Below the pieces are notes generated by a model. It did no database searches. It saw only the letters and a program-made list of their open reading frames with translations, and was not told where the DNA came from. The position numbers and the translations under genes were made by a program. Positions 9,336 through 17,894 of a stretch of DNA of 64,000 bases are shown here, one piece after another. Source of the stretch: Chryseobacterium sp. Tr-659 (GTDB lineage: Bacteria > Bacteroidota > Bacteroidia > Flavobacteriales > Weeksellaceae); NCBI RefSeq assembly GCF_011752975.1, contig NZ_VWWP01000009.1, positions 62,001-126,000 of the forward strand, written 5' to 3'. The stretch's first letter is position 1. Each line of letters begins with the position of its first letter.

Positions 9336-9542
9336 CTATACGGGATTCCCAGGATTGTAAGAATCACACATTCCGTTTTCTACCAGACATTCTCTTTTCT
9401 TCAGTTCGCAGGGGTTGGTCGTAGGAACACTGCAACAAGCATAGTAGCCATTATATTGCACCAGATACATATCGCAAAGCGGGCTGTTTCCTCCGTTAAT
9501 TGTTTTCAGGTTCTCTCTTCTTAATTTTTTTAAATGCTTCAT
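9336..9542 (-). CDS. Double-glycine-leader bacteriocin-like peptide 1
   Basis: 68 residues. The first 18 (LKKLRRENLKTINGG pattern) form a Bacteroidota GG-type leader as found on bacteriocin-like and RiPP precursor peptides. Cleavage after GG would release a 50-residue core with six cysteines, including an adjacent CC pair, and a Pro-rich end. Such leaders are normally removed by a peptidase-containing ABC transporter (C39), and none lies in this window. The gene is monocistronic on the minus strand, facing the peroxidase. A paralogous leader occurs at 60446. Antimicrobial, signalling or surface roles are all possible; only the leader architecture is visible. Confidence 0.75.
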   Translation of the reverse strand: MKHLKKLRRENLKTINGGNSPLCDMYLVQYNGYYACCSVPTTNPCELKKRECLVENGMCDSYNPGNPV

Positions 9543-9788
9543 GGGTTTAGTTTTAAATTAATTATATCCCCAATATAGGAAAAAATAAAACACTAAATAG
9601 AATTGATTAAAAAGCTATATTTCAATTGTTTATTTCAAATTTTTTTTGCTTTTTGACAATAAAAGAGTATTGAATTTGTAACTCATGACAAAAAAAATCA
9701 ACTCATTGTATCAAATAGTAAAATTTTTCTTTTAAAAGTTGTAACCTTTTTTTGTTTTGATTGTCTTTAGTATAGAAACAGTATAAGC

Positions 9789-10349
9789 ATGAAACTCTTG
9801 TTTGGAAATAAAAAGAATGACTTATTGAGCCTCCTGAAGAAACAGGATCCGGCTGCACAGAAGGTTTTCTATGAACAACATGTAAGGAGATTTCTGAGTG
9901 TAAGCAAAAGCTATGTGAGTGATTTATACCAGGCGGAGGATTGTGTGATCAAAGCATTCTGCAAAATTTTTAAACACATAGAAAGCTTCAGAGGAGAATC
10001 CAATCTTGAAAGTTGGGCCAGAAGAATTGTAGTGAATGAATGCCTGAATTTTATCAAAAGCCATAAGACTGTTTTCTACCTGGATGAGATTAACCAGTCT
10101 TTTCATGAAGATATCCATGAAGCAGATATTGAGTTTGATTTTAATGCACAGGACCTTCTGGATCAGCTTCCCGATGCATACAGGATGGTTTTTAACCTTC
10201 ATGTGCTGGAAGGATACTCGCATCAGGAAATTGCAGATACACTAAAAATTTCGACTGCCGTGAGCAAAACCCAATTGTTCCGGGCAAAAGAAAAATTAAG
10301 AAAGATTTACTTTCAACAACAAAAACAACTGAAAAATGAACACTTCTAA
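9789..10349 (+). CDS. ECF-type RNA polymerase sigma factor
   Basis: 186 residues. Region sigma-2 (about 20-90) is seen in FYEQHVRRFLSVSKSYVSDLYQAEDCVIKAFCKIFKHIESFRGES-type sequence and region sigma-4 (about 120-175) in LPDAYRMVFNLHVLEGYSHQEIADTL followed by SKTQLFRAKEKLRK. ECF factors redirect RNA polymerase to a small regulon after an extracytoplasmic signal. The stop overlaps the next gene by 14 bases. That gene encodes a single-pass membrane protein, the usual arrangement for a sigma/anti-sigma pair. No perfect -7 box was found in the 250-base upstream region. Confidence 0.9.
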   Translation: MKLLFGNKKNDLLSLLKKQDPAAQKVFYEQHVRRFLSVSKSYVSDLYQAEDCVIKAFCKIFKHIESFRGESNLESWARRIVVNECLNFIKSHKTVFYLDEINQSFHEDIHEADIEFDFNAQDLLDQLPDAYRMVFNLHVLEGYSHQEIADTLKISTAVSKTQLFRAKEKLRKIYFQQQKQLKNEHF

Positions 10350-10950
10350 AGATAATTTTGAATTTCAGATCAGAAAGCAGATCAATGAACGGGAAGTTAC
10401 TCCATCCCGAGACTTGTGGTCTGAGATTGAACTTCATAACTCAATGAATAACCGCCCCAAATCACAAATGAATTGGTTTTTAGTAGCTGCCTGCCTGATC
10501 TTGGCGTTCAGTCTGGGAACTCTTCTGTTTTTTCTGAGAGAACCTTCGGGAGCCCAACCGAAAGTTGCTAAAGAAGCGGGATCTGCTGAAGCTGTACAAA
10601 GAGTAAGTGATTCTGAAAAGAGCAATATTTCCCTAATCACTGAAAGTTCTGAAAAAGTGAAGCATAATAAAGCTTCTTCTCAAGAAAACAAAGACAAAGA
10701 AGTATCTCGTGTGCTGGCTGTAGAAGATAAAAAACTGATATTGAAAGAAACTTCTCAGGGTAAAAAACCTGAAATGATTCAGATTACCAACCCGAAAATT
10801 ATAGCAAAAGCTGATTCAGCAAAGATTCCGGCTAAAAAGAAAAAATATGTAGATCCTTCCACATTGCTTTTTTCAGTAGAGCATAAAGATGTCATTGAAA
10901 AAACAAAGGACGGAAGCAACGTTGCTACCATAGATTTGAATTCCAAGTAA
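10336..10950 (+). CDS. Putative membrane anti-sigma-like protein
   Basis: 204 residues. A cytoplasmic N-terminus of about 48 residues (FEFQIRKQINEREVTPSRDLW) is followed by one membrane segment (NWFLVAACLILAFSLGTLLFFL, about 50-70) and a long, Lys/Ser/Glu-rich, probably disordered periplasmic part. It overlaps the ECF sigma gene by 14 bases. The topology and position fit an anti-sigma factor, but no zinc-binding HxxxCxxC motif is present, so the function is inferred from context only. Confidence 0.6.
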   Translation: MNTSKDNFEFQIRKQINEREVTPSRDLWSEIELHNSMNNRPKSQMNWFLVAACLILAFSLGTLLFFLREPSGAQPKVAKEAGSAEAVQRVSDSEKSNISLITESSEKVKHNKASSQENKDKEVSRVLAVEDKKLILKETSQGKKPEMIQITNPKIIAKADSAKIPAKKKKYVDPSTLLFSVEHKDVIEKTKDGSNVATIDLNSK

Positions 10951-10979
10951 TTTATCGTAAAATATTAAAATTAATAAAT

Positions 10980-12017
10980 ATGATCAAGAAATTAATCGTG
11001 ATGGGATTGCTATGCCTTCTTCCGGCATCATTCCAGGCACAAAAGACATTGAATATCAATTTGTCTTCCAAAAAGGATACCGAGGTAAGCCCTATTGTGA
11101 AAGAAAAGGTAGAAGAGTATGCCACAAAGATCAATACAATTATACAGGAGGAAAAGAAGCTGATGGAGGCAGAGCTGGAAGTATTGAAAGCAAGAAATCT
11201 GGATAAAAGTGATTTTGATAGAGAAAAAGCACAGATCGCAGACCGTTATTCTGAAAAAATGGATAAGAGAATTGAAGATCTTGGATTTGATCTTGATGAT
11301 GTAATTCAGAAACAGGTAAGATATTCTCTGTTAAACACCGATGCGGCATCCAAGGAAGAACTTAAAGAAAAGCTATTAAAGAAATTCCGTCCAAACAGAA
11401 GTATTTCAGGATACTTTTCTTATGGAATTATGACATTAACAAATGATCTCCCGGATAATGGACTGGATAAGAACCTCGGATATTCCAATAACCTTGAGTT
11501 TGGTGTGAAACTGAATTACCAGCTTAGCAGAACAAGCCCGTGGGCTATTACTTCCGGATTAGGTTTCTCTTGGAGAACGGTTAGAGTAGATAACAATATG
11601 TACTTTACAAGATTAGGGAACCAGGGCGTTTCTTTAGTTCAAAACGAGGAAAGCCTGGATAAAAGTAAACTGAGAACAGGCTATATTATGATTCCGCTGG
11701 GAATTCAGTATAACTTTTCAAGACTTAAAAATGCGGGGATGGACGTTCAGTACAGAAACTCTCACAACGGATTTAAAATAGGAGCCAATGTATATGGAGG
11801 TGCAAGAATGTCTACCAACAATATTATAAAAGGGAATAATGGCGAAACAAGAGATCGTTCGAATTATGACGTAAATCCTTTTATTTATGGGGCACAACTT
11901 ACATTTTCTTACAACAGCTTCAGTGTGTTTGTTAAAAAAGATTTCAGCAATTTCTTTAAAGACAGTCATTTTAAAAATGATAAGGCACTCATATTCGGAC
12001 TTGCGATCGGGTTATAA
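10980..12017 (+). CDS. Exported coiled-coil / outer-membrane beta-barrel protein
   Basis: 345 residues with a signal peptide (KKLIVMGLLCLLPASFQAQ). Residues about 35-130 are highly charged and heptad-like (EEKKLMEAELEVLKARN; DREKAQIADRY). The C-terminal 200 residues alternate polar and hydrophobic positions and end in a barrel-like strand (KALIFGLAIGL), with many aromatic and Gly positions. I read it as a periplasmic coiled coil joined to an outer-membrane barrel. It sits 29 bases after the anti-sigma-like gene, so it may be the envelope partner or the signal source of the sigma system. A terminator follows. Confidence 0.6.
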   Translation: MIKKLIVMGLLCLLPASFQAQKTLNINLSSKKDTEVSPIVKEKVEEYATKINTIIQEEKKLMEAELEVLKARNLDKSDFDREKAQIADRYSEKMDKRIEDLGFDLDDVIQKQVRYSLLNTDAASKEELKEKLLKKFRPNRSISGYFSYGIMTLTNDLPDNGLDKNLGYSNNLEFGVKLNYQLSRTSPWAITSGLGFSWRTVRVDNNMYFTRLGNQGVSLVQNEESLDKSKLRTGYIMIPLGIQYNFSRLKNAGMDVQYRNSHNGFKIGANVYGGARMSTNNIIKGNNGETRDRSNYDVNPFIYGAQLTFSYNSFSVFVKKDFSNFFKDSHFKNDKALIFGLAIGL

Positions 12018-12040
12018 TAGATCGACCTTCATATTAACTA

Positions 12041-12074
12041 AAAACTCCGGGGAAAAATCTCCGGAGTTTTATTT
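12041..12074. terminator. Bidirectional terminator between beta-barrel gene and fumC
   Basis: Perfect AAAACTCCGG / CCGGAGTTTT (12041-12050 and 12061-12070) with a 10-base loop, T-rich on both strands, between converging genes. Confidence 0.8.
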
Positions 12075-12107
12075 AAAATCTATGAATATAAAATAAATTA
12101 GATATTC

Positions 12108-13502
12108 CTATTTCAGGCTTCCTACCATATCTTCAGGCTTCACCCATTCATCAAACTGCTCAGCAGTAAGCAGTCCGAGATTAATGGCCTCTTCTTTTAA
12201 TGTGGTTCCGTTTTTATGAGCTGTTTTTGCAATTTTTGCAGCATTTTCATATCCGATGTGAGTGTTCAAAGCAGTAACCAGCATTAAAGATTTGTCTACA
12301 AGCTCTTTAATTCTTTCATGATTAGGCTCAATACCTACCGCGCAATGATCATTGAATGAAATACACGCATCAGCAATCAGCTGCGCAGACTGTAAGAAAT
12401 TGTAGGCCATTACAGGTTTAAATACATTCAGTTCATAATTTCCCTGAGTTCCTGCAAAAGAAATAGTGGTATCATTACCTAAAACCTGTGCGCAAACCAT
12501 AGTCATAGCTTCATTTTGAGTAGGATTCACTTTTCCAGGCATAATGGAAGATCCCGGCTCATTTTCAGGAATATGAATTTCCCCGATTCCGGAACGTGGT
12601 CCTGAAGCCAGCAATCTGATGTCCTGGGCGATTTTAAATAAAGATACAGCCAGTTGTTTCAGTGCTCCATGGCTTTCAACAATAGCATCATGGGCAGCCA
12701 AGGCTTCAAATTTGTTTTCAGCAGTTATAAAAGGATGATTAGTAAACTTGGCAATATATTCCGCTACCTTTACATCGTAACCGTTCGGAGTATTCAATCC
12801 TGTTCCTACAGCGGTTCCTCCCAATGCAAGCTCAGAAAGATGAGGGAGCGTATTTTTTAAAGCTCTTAAACCGAATTCAAGCTGCGCTGCATATCCGGAA
12901 AATTCCTGCCCAAGAGTAAGAGGTGTGGCGTCCATCAGGTGGGTTCTTCCGATTTTTACAATATCTTTAAATGCTTTCGACTTTTCAACCAGTGTATTTT
13001 TTAATTTCTCTACCGCAGGAATGGTAACTTCCACTACTTTTGTATAAGCAGCAATGTGCATGGCAGTAGGATAGGTATCATTGGAAGACTGCGATTTATT
13101 GACATCATCATTGGGGTGAACTTCTGATTTTTCACCCAAAGTTCCGCCATTATTAACATGAGCTCTGTTTGAAATTACTTCATTGACATTCATGTTCGAT
13201 TGCGTGCCGGAACCCGTTTGCCAGATCACCAAAGGAAACTGGTCGTTCAGTTTTCCTTCCAGTATTTCGTCACAAACCTTCGCTATCAAATCTCTTTTCC
13301 CCGCAGGAAGTACTCCCAGATCCGTATTGGCATAAGCTGCAGCTTTTTTCAGATACGCAAAAGCTTCAATAATCTCATGCGGCATTGAACTCTCCGGTCC
13401 GATTTTGAAATTATTTCTTGAACGTTCCGTCTGCGCACCCCAAAATTTGTCTGCAGGAACCTGCACTTCTCCCATGGTGTCTTTTTCTATTCTGTAATTC
13501 AT
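12108..13502 (-). CDS. fumC: Class II fumarate hydratase
   Basis: 464 residues, normal for FumC. The fumarase/aspartase superfamily signature GSSIMPGKVNP is present (about residue 318-328), as are THLMDATPLTLGQEF and GTAVGTGLN. It interconverts fumarate and malate in the TCA cycle without an iron-sulfur cluster, and so resists oxidative damage. A class I fumarase is encoded only 1.3 kb away on the opposite strand, giving an oxygen-stable and an iron-dependent enzyme side by side. No perfect -7 box was found upstream of the ATG at 13502. Confidence 0.95.
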   Translation of the reverse strand: MNYRIEKDTMGEVQVPADKFWGAQTERSRNNFKIGPESSMPHEIIEAFAYLKKAAAYANTDLGVLPAGKRDLIAKVCDEILEGKLNDQFPLVIWQTGSGTQSNMNVNEVISNRAHVNNGGTLGEKSEVHPNDDVNKSQSSNDTYPTAMHIAAYTKVVEVTIPAVEKLKNTLVEKSKAFKDIVKIGRTHLMDATPLTLGQEFSGYAAQLEFGLRALKNTLPHLSELALGGTAVGTGLNTPNGYDVKVAEYIAKFTNHPFITAENKFEALAAHDAIVESHGALKQLAVSLFKIAQDIRLLASGPRSGIGEIHIPENEPGSSIMPGKVNPTQNEAMTMVCAQVLGNDTTISFAGTQGNYELNVFKPVMAYNFLQSAQLIADACISFNDHCAVGIEPNHERIKELVDKSLMLVTALNTHIGYENAAKIAKTAHKNGTTLKEEAINLGLLTAEQFDEWVKPEDMVGSLK

Positions 13503-13643
13503 TGTGATTGAAATTTTTATAAAATTAGTGATAACCTAAGAATTCTGCAATTTATAATCATTATAAATATCAATGGAAATGACTGATTTTACTCATGTTT
13601 TTAAGATAGATAAAAACGTATGTCCCTATAATGGTTTTTATTG

Positions 13644-13651
13644 TATTTTTG
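13644..13651 (+). promoter_or_regulatory. Candidate -7 box for the unknown exported protein gene
   Basis: TATTTTTG, a perfect TAnnTTTG, 77 bases before the ATG at 13729. No clear -33 element is seen, so confidence is low. Confidence 0.3.
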
Positions 13652-13728
13652 AGCTCTTCCGAAGGGCGAAAATAATTTTCACCACAAAGGAATATGAAGT
13701 AGATACTTTATAATAAAAACTATATAAC

Positions 13729-14733
13729 ATGAAAAAATATCTTGGTTTACTATTTTTAGTTTACTCATTCTTTTTTAATGCCCAGATTGCAATAGGAAGT
13801 TCTGTAACAGATCACAAGGGCAAAATTGAAAATAAGAATCTGACACAATTCCTCAATTCTGAAACTATTTTTGTTTTTCCTCCGGTTTATGATAAATCTG
13901 TTTATGAGAAGATTTTAAAGGATGTCTGGACTATAACACCTTATAAAGTATTCATTTATGGAGAAACAGACCTTAGTGATTTTATGAATGATAAATACTC
14001 ATTTGCAACTATAGATGGTAAAGTGGTGGAAAAAAATATATCAACATCTATCTATACATATTTTTCCTTTTTCACATTCGATATGAAAGAGAAAACGAAA
14101 GAAATTGAGAAAGTTCTAAGCAAAAGCAAAAAGAAGAAAGACTATGATTTATTTGAAAAACACAGACAATATGTAGGAGGATTTTATTTGTTTCAAAAAG
14201 GAGAGTTGGTGCAGTCGTCATATGCCAATTCAATTAAAGAAACATCTAAATTAGCATACTCCGAAGATATATTCTTTAATTTTAAACCTGGTTTTTTGAA
14301 GAACTATTTTCAAGCCGTTCAAAAGGGTATCAATGATAAAGAGGCAAGCAGTGTATATGATGTGTTTAAGACTGAAGAGTTAAAAGAACTTCAGACAGCA
14401 ACTTTATATGTGCCAAGTTATATTGGAATTAGGTTTAATCCCAATCTGTATAAACTTGAAGATAAGGAACGAAATGAGGAGGAAAAGGCAGACTTATTTT
14501 CAAAATACGAATTTAAATATGAGTACATAGATGATAATGCATTGAGTGAAAAAATTCTCAATAATGAAGATATTTATTATTTGCGTTATGTAAGAATGAA
14601 TAACGGAAAATTTATAAATATAGTGGAAGCAAAAACAGGGAAAATTATTTATTCAGAAAGCATCTTTGGAATGTCTTATAATTTAAAACCTGATTACATT
14701 AAAGATATTAAAACAGCAATAAAGAAGTTCTAA
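13729..14733 (+). CDS. Unknown exported protein
   Basis: 334 residues with a clear signal peptide (KKYLGLLFLVYSFFFNAQ) and a mature part rich in Lys, Tyr and Phe. I do not recognise the family. There is no lipobox, no C-terminal sorting domain and no membrane segment beyond the signal, so it is probably periplasmic. The sequence is more AT-rich, with more Lys/Asn/Tyr, than the flanking fumarase genes, which may hint at relaxed selection or acquisition. It lies between divergent fumC and the class I fumarase, 54 bases before the latter, which has its own -7 box. Confidence 0.6.
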   Translation: MKKYLGLLFLVYSFFFNAQIAIGSSVTDHKGKIENKNLTQFLNSETIFVFPPVYDKSVYEKILKDVWTITPYKVFIYGETDLSDFMNDKYSFATIDGKVVEKNISTSIYTYFSFFTFDMKEKTKEIEKVLSKSKKKKDYDLFEKHRQYVGGFYLFQKGELVQSSYANSIKETSKLAYSEDIFFNFKPGFLKNYFQAVQKGINDKEASSVYDVFKTEELKELQTATLYVPSYIGIRFNPNLYKLEDKERNEEEKADLFSKYEFKYEYIDDNALSEKILNNEDIYYLRYVRMNNGKFINIVEAKTGKIIYSESIFGMSYNLKPDYIKDIKTAIKKF

Positions 14734-14762
14734 TCTAAAATGATTCTTAGTAGTATATTCCT

Positions 14763-14770
14763 TAATTTTG
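14763..14770 (+). promoter_or_regulatory. Candidate -7 box for class I fumarase
   Basis: TAATTTTG, a perfect TAnnTTTG, 17 bases before the ATG at 14788, predicting a very short leader. Confidence 0.5.
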
Positions 14771-14787
14771 TACAAACAAAAAATTGA

Positions 14788-16395
14788 ATGGAATTTAGAT
14801 ATCAGGATCCGTATCCAATTCAGAAGGATGATACGGTGTATAAGAAGCTTACATCAGATTATGTAAAAATTGAAAAACTGGGAGACAGAGAGATTTTAAC
14901 AGTTGACCCGAAGGGATTGGAATTATTGGCTGAAGAAGCTATGGCAGACGTTTCATTCATGTTGCGTTCATCTCATTTGGAGAGTCTTAAAAGAATCATT
15001 GATGATCCGGAAGCTACAGATAATGACAGATTTGTTGCTTACAATCTTTTACAAAATGCTGCAGTAGCCGCTGAAGGAGCTCTTCCTTCATGCCAGGATA
15101 CCGGAACCGCTATCGTAATGGGTAAAAAAGGAGAAAACGTTTACACAGGCGTAGATGATGGAGAATACCTAAGTAAAGGAATCTTCAATACGTATCAAAA
15201 AAGAAACTTAAGATATTCTCAGGTAGTGCCTTTAACGATGTTTGATGAGAAAAACTCAGGATCAAACCTTCCTGCTCAGATCGATATCTATGCTAAAAAA
15301 GGAGATTATTATGAATTCTTATTCTTAACAAAAGGAGGAGGTTCTGCAAACAAAACGTTCTTATATCAAAAAACAAAATCTTTATTGAACGAAAAATCTC
15401 TTGAAGAATTTATCAAAGAAAAGATTTCAGACCTTGGAACGGCTGCCTGCCCGCCGTATCACCTGGCATTGGTAATCGGTGGAACCTCAGCAGAAGCTAA
15501 CCTTGCTGCAGTAAAAAAGGCCTCTGCAAAATATTATGACAATCTTCCAACGGAAGGAAATGAAGCCGGACAGGCATTCAGAGACCTTGAATGGGAAGCT
15601 AAAGTTCAGAAAATCTGTCAGGAAAGTGCAATCGGAGCACAGTTTGGAGGTAAATACCTTACTCATGACGTAAGAGTAATCAGACTTCCGAGACACGCGG
15701 CTTCTTGCCCGGTAGGAATGGGAGTTTCCTGTTCTGCAGACAGAAATATCAAAGGTAAAATTACAAAAGAAGGAATCTTCCTTGAACAATTAGAACAGGA
15801 TCCGAAAAGATTCTTACCTGATACTCCGCCACATCTGGAAGAAGCCGTTGAAATCAATCTGAATAAGCCAATGCCGGAAATCCTGGCTGAGCTTTCAAAA
15901 TATCCGATCAAAACAAGATTAAAACTGAACGGAACATTGATTGTTGCAAGAGATATCGCTCACGCAAAAATCAAAGAAATTATCGATAGTGGTAAACCCA
16001 TGCCGGAATATTTCAAAAACCATCCGATCTACTATGCAGGGCCGGCAAAAACACCGGAAGGAATGGCTTCAGGAAGTTTCGGGCCTACAACAGCAGGAAG
16101 AATGGATGTGTATGTAGATGAATTCCAGAGCCATGGAGGAAGTATGATTATGCTGGCAAAAGGAAACAGAAGTAAAGATGTTGCTGATGCCTGCAACAAA
16201 TATGGAGGGTTCTATCTTGGATCTATCGGCGGACCGGCTGCTATTCTTGCAAAAGATAATATTGTGTCCGTAGATGTAGTAGACTTCCCGGAATTAGGAA
16301 TGGAAGCCGTAAGAAAAATTGAAGTGAAAGACTTCCCGGCATTCATTATTACAGACGATAAAGGCAACGATTTCTTCGCAGATCTTGCCCATTAA
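14788..16395 (+). CDS. Class I (iron-sulfur) fumarate hydratase
   Basis: 535 residues, the single-chain class I fumarase (FumA/FumB type). The alpha part (about 45-330) contains the cluster-binding cysteines: CQDTGTAI (about residue 103), TAACPPYH and ASCPVGMGVSCSADR. The beta part (about 370-535) has GPTTAGRMD and the SGGMIMLAKGN-like segment (GGSMIMLAKGNRSKDV). It hydrates fumarate to malate with a [4Fe-4S] cluster. With FumC nearby, the cell has one oxygen-sensitive and one oxygen-stable enzyme for the same TCA step, probably used under different iron or oxygen conditions. Confidence 0.92.
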   Translation: MEFRYQDPYPIQKDDTVYKKLTSDYVKIEKLGDREILTVDPKGLELLAEEAMADVSFMLRSSHLESLKRIIDDPEATDNDRFVAYNLLQNAAVAAEGALPSCQDTGTAIVMGKKGENVYTGVDDGEYLSKGIFNTYQKRNLRYSQVVPLTMFDEKNSGSNLPAQIDIYAKKGDYYEFLFLTKGGGSANKTFLYQKTKSLLNEKSLEEFIKEKISDLGTAACPPYHLALVIGGTSAEANLAAVKKASAKYYDNLPTEGNEAGQAFRDLEWEAKVQKICQESAIGAQFGGKYLTHDVRVIRLPRHAASCPVGMGVSCSADRNIKGKITKEGIFLEQLEQDPKRFLPDTPPHLEEAVEINLNKPMPEILAELSKYPIKTRLKLNGTLIVARDIAHAKIKEIIDSGKPMPEYFKNHPIYYAGPAKTPEGMASGSFGPTTAGRMDVYVDEFQSHGGSMIMLAKGNRSKDVADACNKYGGFYLGSIGGPAAILAKDNIVSVDVVDFPELGMEAVRKIEVKDFPAFIITDDKGNDFFADLAH

Positions 16396-16462
16396 TTAGT
16401 TTAAAATTAAAATAAATAATAAAATAGAACGCTGATCTTTTGTGTAAAAAAGAAAAAAGTTC

Positions 16463-16470
16463 TATTTTTG
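16463..16470 (+). promoter_or_regulatory. Promoter of small membrane protein gene (-33 TTTTG at 16438, -7 TATTTTTG)
   Basis: TATTTTTG is preceded by TTTTG at 16438-16442, 20 bases away, a good Bacteroidota spacing. It overlaps the in-frame TTG at 16468, so that codon cannot be the start; the ATG at 16489 follows the predicted transcription start by about 10 bases. Confidence 0.6.
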
Positions 16471-16488
16471 CCTAAAATCTTTAAGAGA

Positions 16489-16773
16489 ATGATAACGATT
16501 TTATCAGCATTTTGGCCGTTCTACCAGTTCCTATGGACTGTTTTCTTCATTACTATGTTCTTAGTGGGGTTCTGGTGTATTTTTATGTTCTTCGGATTAG
16601 TAATCCCAATGTGGCTAACTGAAGGTTTGAAAGAGTATTTCGGAAAAGTAAAACCTTTCGATCCTGAAGATATCAGAAGAAAACTTATTACTGAGCAGGA
16701 AGGTGTAGAAGTTATCTACAGCGAGCCTAAAGGGAACGGACCTTTCATTCACGATCACGGACATCATCATTAA
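16489..16773 (+). CDS. Small membrane protein, unknown function
   Basis: 94 residues from the ATG at 16489; the longer frame from the TTG at 16468 would run through the -7 box. Two adjacent hydrophobic segments (about residues 6-30 and 32-48: WPFYQFLWTVFFITMFLVGF and IFMFFGLVIPMW) form a hairpin in the membrane. A soluble tail follows and ends in HDHGHHH. The His-rich end could bind a metal, but this is inference. I do not recognise a named family. It is monocistronic, with its own promoter and terminator. Confidence 0.7.
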   Translation: MITILSAFWPFYQFLWTVFFITMFLVGFWCIFMFFGLVIPMWLTEGLKEYFGKVKPFDPEDIRRKLITEQEGVEVIYSEPKGNGPFIHDHGHHH

Positions 16774-16838
16774 TTGATTGTCATTGCTTTTTCACCTGAA
16801 TTCTGAAAAAGTAATATCAAAGCAAAACAACATATATG

Positions 16839-16866
16839 AACCGCTTAATTTTTTAAGCGGTTTTCT
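16839..16866. terminator. Terminator between small membrane protein and AraC regulator
   Basis: AACCGCTTAA / TTAAGCGGTT (16839-16848 and 16853-16862), perfect 10-bp stem followed by TTCTTATT. It serves the plus-strand gene and reaches the stop of the converging araC-type gene. Confidence 0.75.
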
Positions 16867-17759
16867 TATTTATTATTTCTCAGATTTTCAGGAGAAATCC
16901 CAAATTTCTTTTTAAAAGCGCGGGTAAAATTCTGAAGATACTCATATCCGCATTCTATCGCAATTTCTTTAATCATAATATCACCGTTTGTAATCAGTTT
17001 CTTGGCCTTCAGCATTCTCAGCTCTGATATGTAATTGGCAATGGTGGTATGATACTGTGCCTTGAATTCTCTTCTGATGGTATTCTGATTCATTCCGATG
17101 AGTTTTCCTATCTCTTCCGCTTTTATATTCCGATGGTAATTTTCATCAATAAATTTTTTAATCATTTCCGGTGTTTTAGGAGTTGATTCCAAAACATTCT
17201 TTTCATTGAACTGCTCGAAAATAAGAATGAGAAGTTTAATGATCTTTGCCTCCACAAATAATTTCTGCATTACCCCTTTTTTCGAATAAGTTCTGATCTC
17301 ATTCAGGATCATATGCATTTCAACCGTCATATTCGGGGGAGTTTCCTTATGGAGGAAAATGAAATTATTCTGAACCATATTTTCCAGGATTTCCGCATTT
17401 TCTCTGTTAAGTTCCGGATTGATGAGGTTAAAAATATATTGATAATTGATCTGTATCTGAAGGTATTTAAGAATCTCCTGATTTTCAGTCCATAGTTCAG
17501 CCCTGCTTTCCTTAGGTGAATAATGCAGGATGTATTGGTTCTTTTTGAACAAAAACTTTGTTCCGCAGTCATGAGCCGCAAGATTGATATCATGACTGAG
17601 CAAAAAAAGAAGGTTAAAACTTGATTTACCTTCCAGCATATGAGACTTATAGGATTGATCCGGACACAAGTCTTCCTGCATTACAATTTTGATGTCTTCG
17701 GATCTGAACAAAAGTTCATGGGTAGATGGATTCCTCATACAACACATTTTTACAGCCAT
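16866..17759 (-). CDS. AraC family transcriptional regulator
   Basis: 297 residues from the ATG at 17759. A longer frame reaches 17789, but its first ten codons lie over a near-consensus -7 box (TATTTTTA on the minus strand), so the internal start is preferred. The C-terminal 100 residues are a two-HTH AraC/XylS domain: IKAEEIGKLIGMNQNTIRREFKAQY and IKEIAIECGYEYLQNFTRAFKKKFGISPENLR. The N-terminal 180 residues are divergent and presumably bind an effector. It is divergent from the FISUMP-domain gene at 17895, a possible target. Confidence 0.85.
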   Translation of the reverse strand: MAVKMCCMRNPSTHELLFRSEDIKIVMQEDLCPDQSYKSHMLEGKSSFNLLFLLSHDINLAAHDCGTKFLFKKNQYILHYSPKESRAELWTENQEILKYLQIQINYQYIFNLINPELNRENAEILENMVQNNFIFLHKETPPNMTVEMHMILNEIRTYSKKGVMQKLFVEAKIIKLLILIFEQFNEKNVLESTPKTPEMIKKFIDENYHRNIKAEEIGKLIGMNQNTIRREFKAQYHTTIANYISELRMLKAKKLITNGDIMIKEIAIECGYEYLQNFTRAFKKKFGISPENLRNNK

Positions 17760-17841
17760 AGGTACAATTAACTTTAAGTAAAAATACAACCCAGGATAAC
17801 CGAAAGTTTGAAAATGATAACTAGGGATTAATATTGTGGGG

Positions 17842-17849
17842 TACTTTTG
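17842..17849 (+). promoter_or_regulatory. Candidate -7 box for FISUMP-domain protein gene
   Basis: TACTTTTG, perfect TAnnTTTG, 45 bases before the ATG at 17895, in the space shared with the divergent AraC regulator. Confidence 0.5.
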
Positions 17850-17894
17850 CGCAAAATTAAATTAAATTTAGAATAATTAAAAATAATATTTTAC

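Noticed and set aside
16418..16468. AAATAGAAC / GTTCTATTT pair flanking the promoter of the small membrane protein gene
   Set aside because: The 26-base loop and overlap with -33/-7 elements make chance more likely than a terminator or operator.
16468..16488. TTG start giving seven more residues to the small membrane protein
   Set aside because: The TTG is part of the -7 box at 16463-16470, so it is not transcribed.
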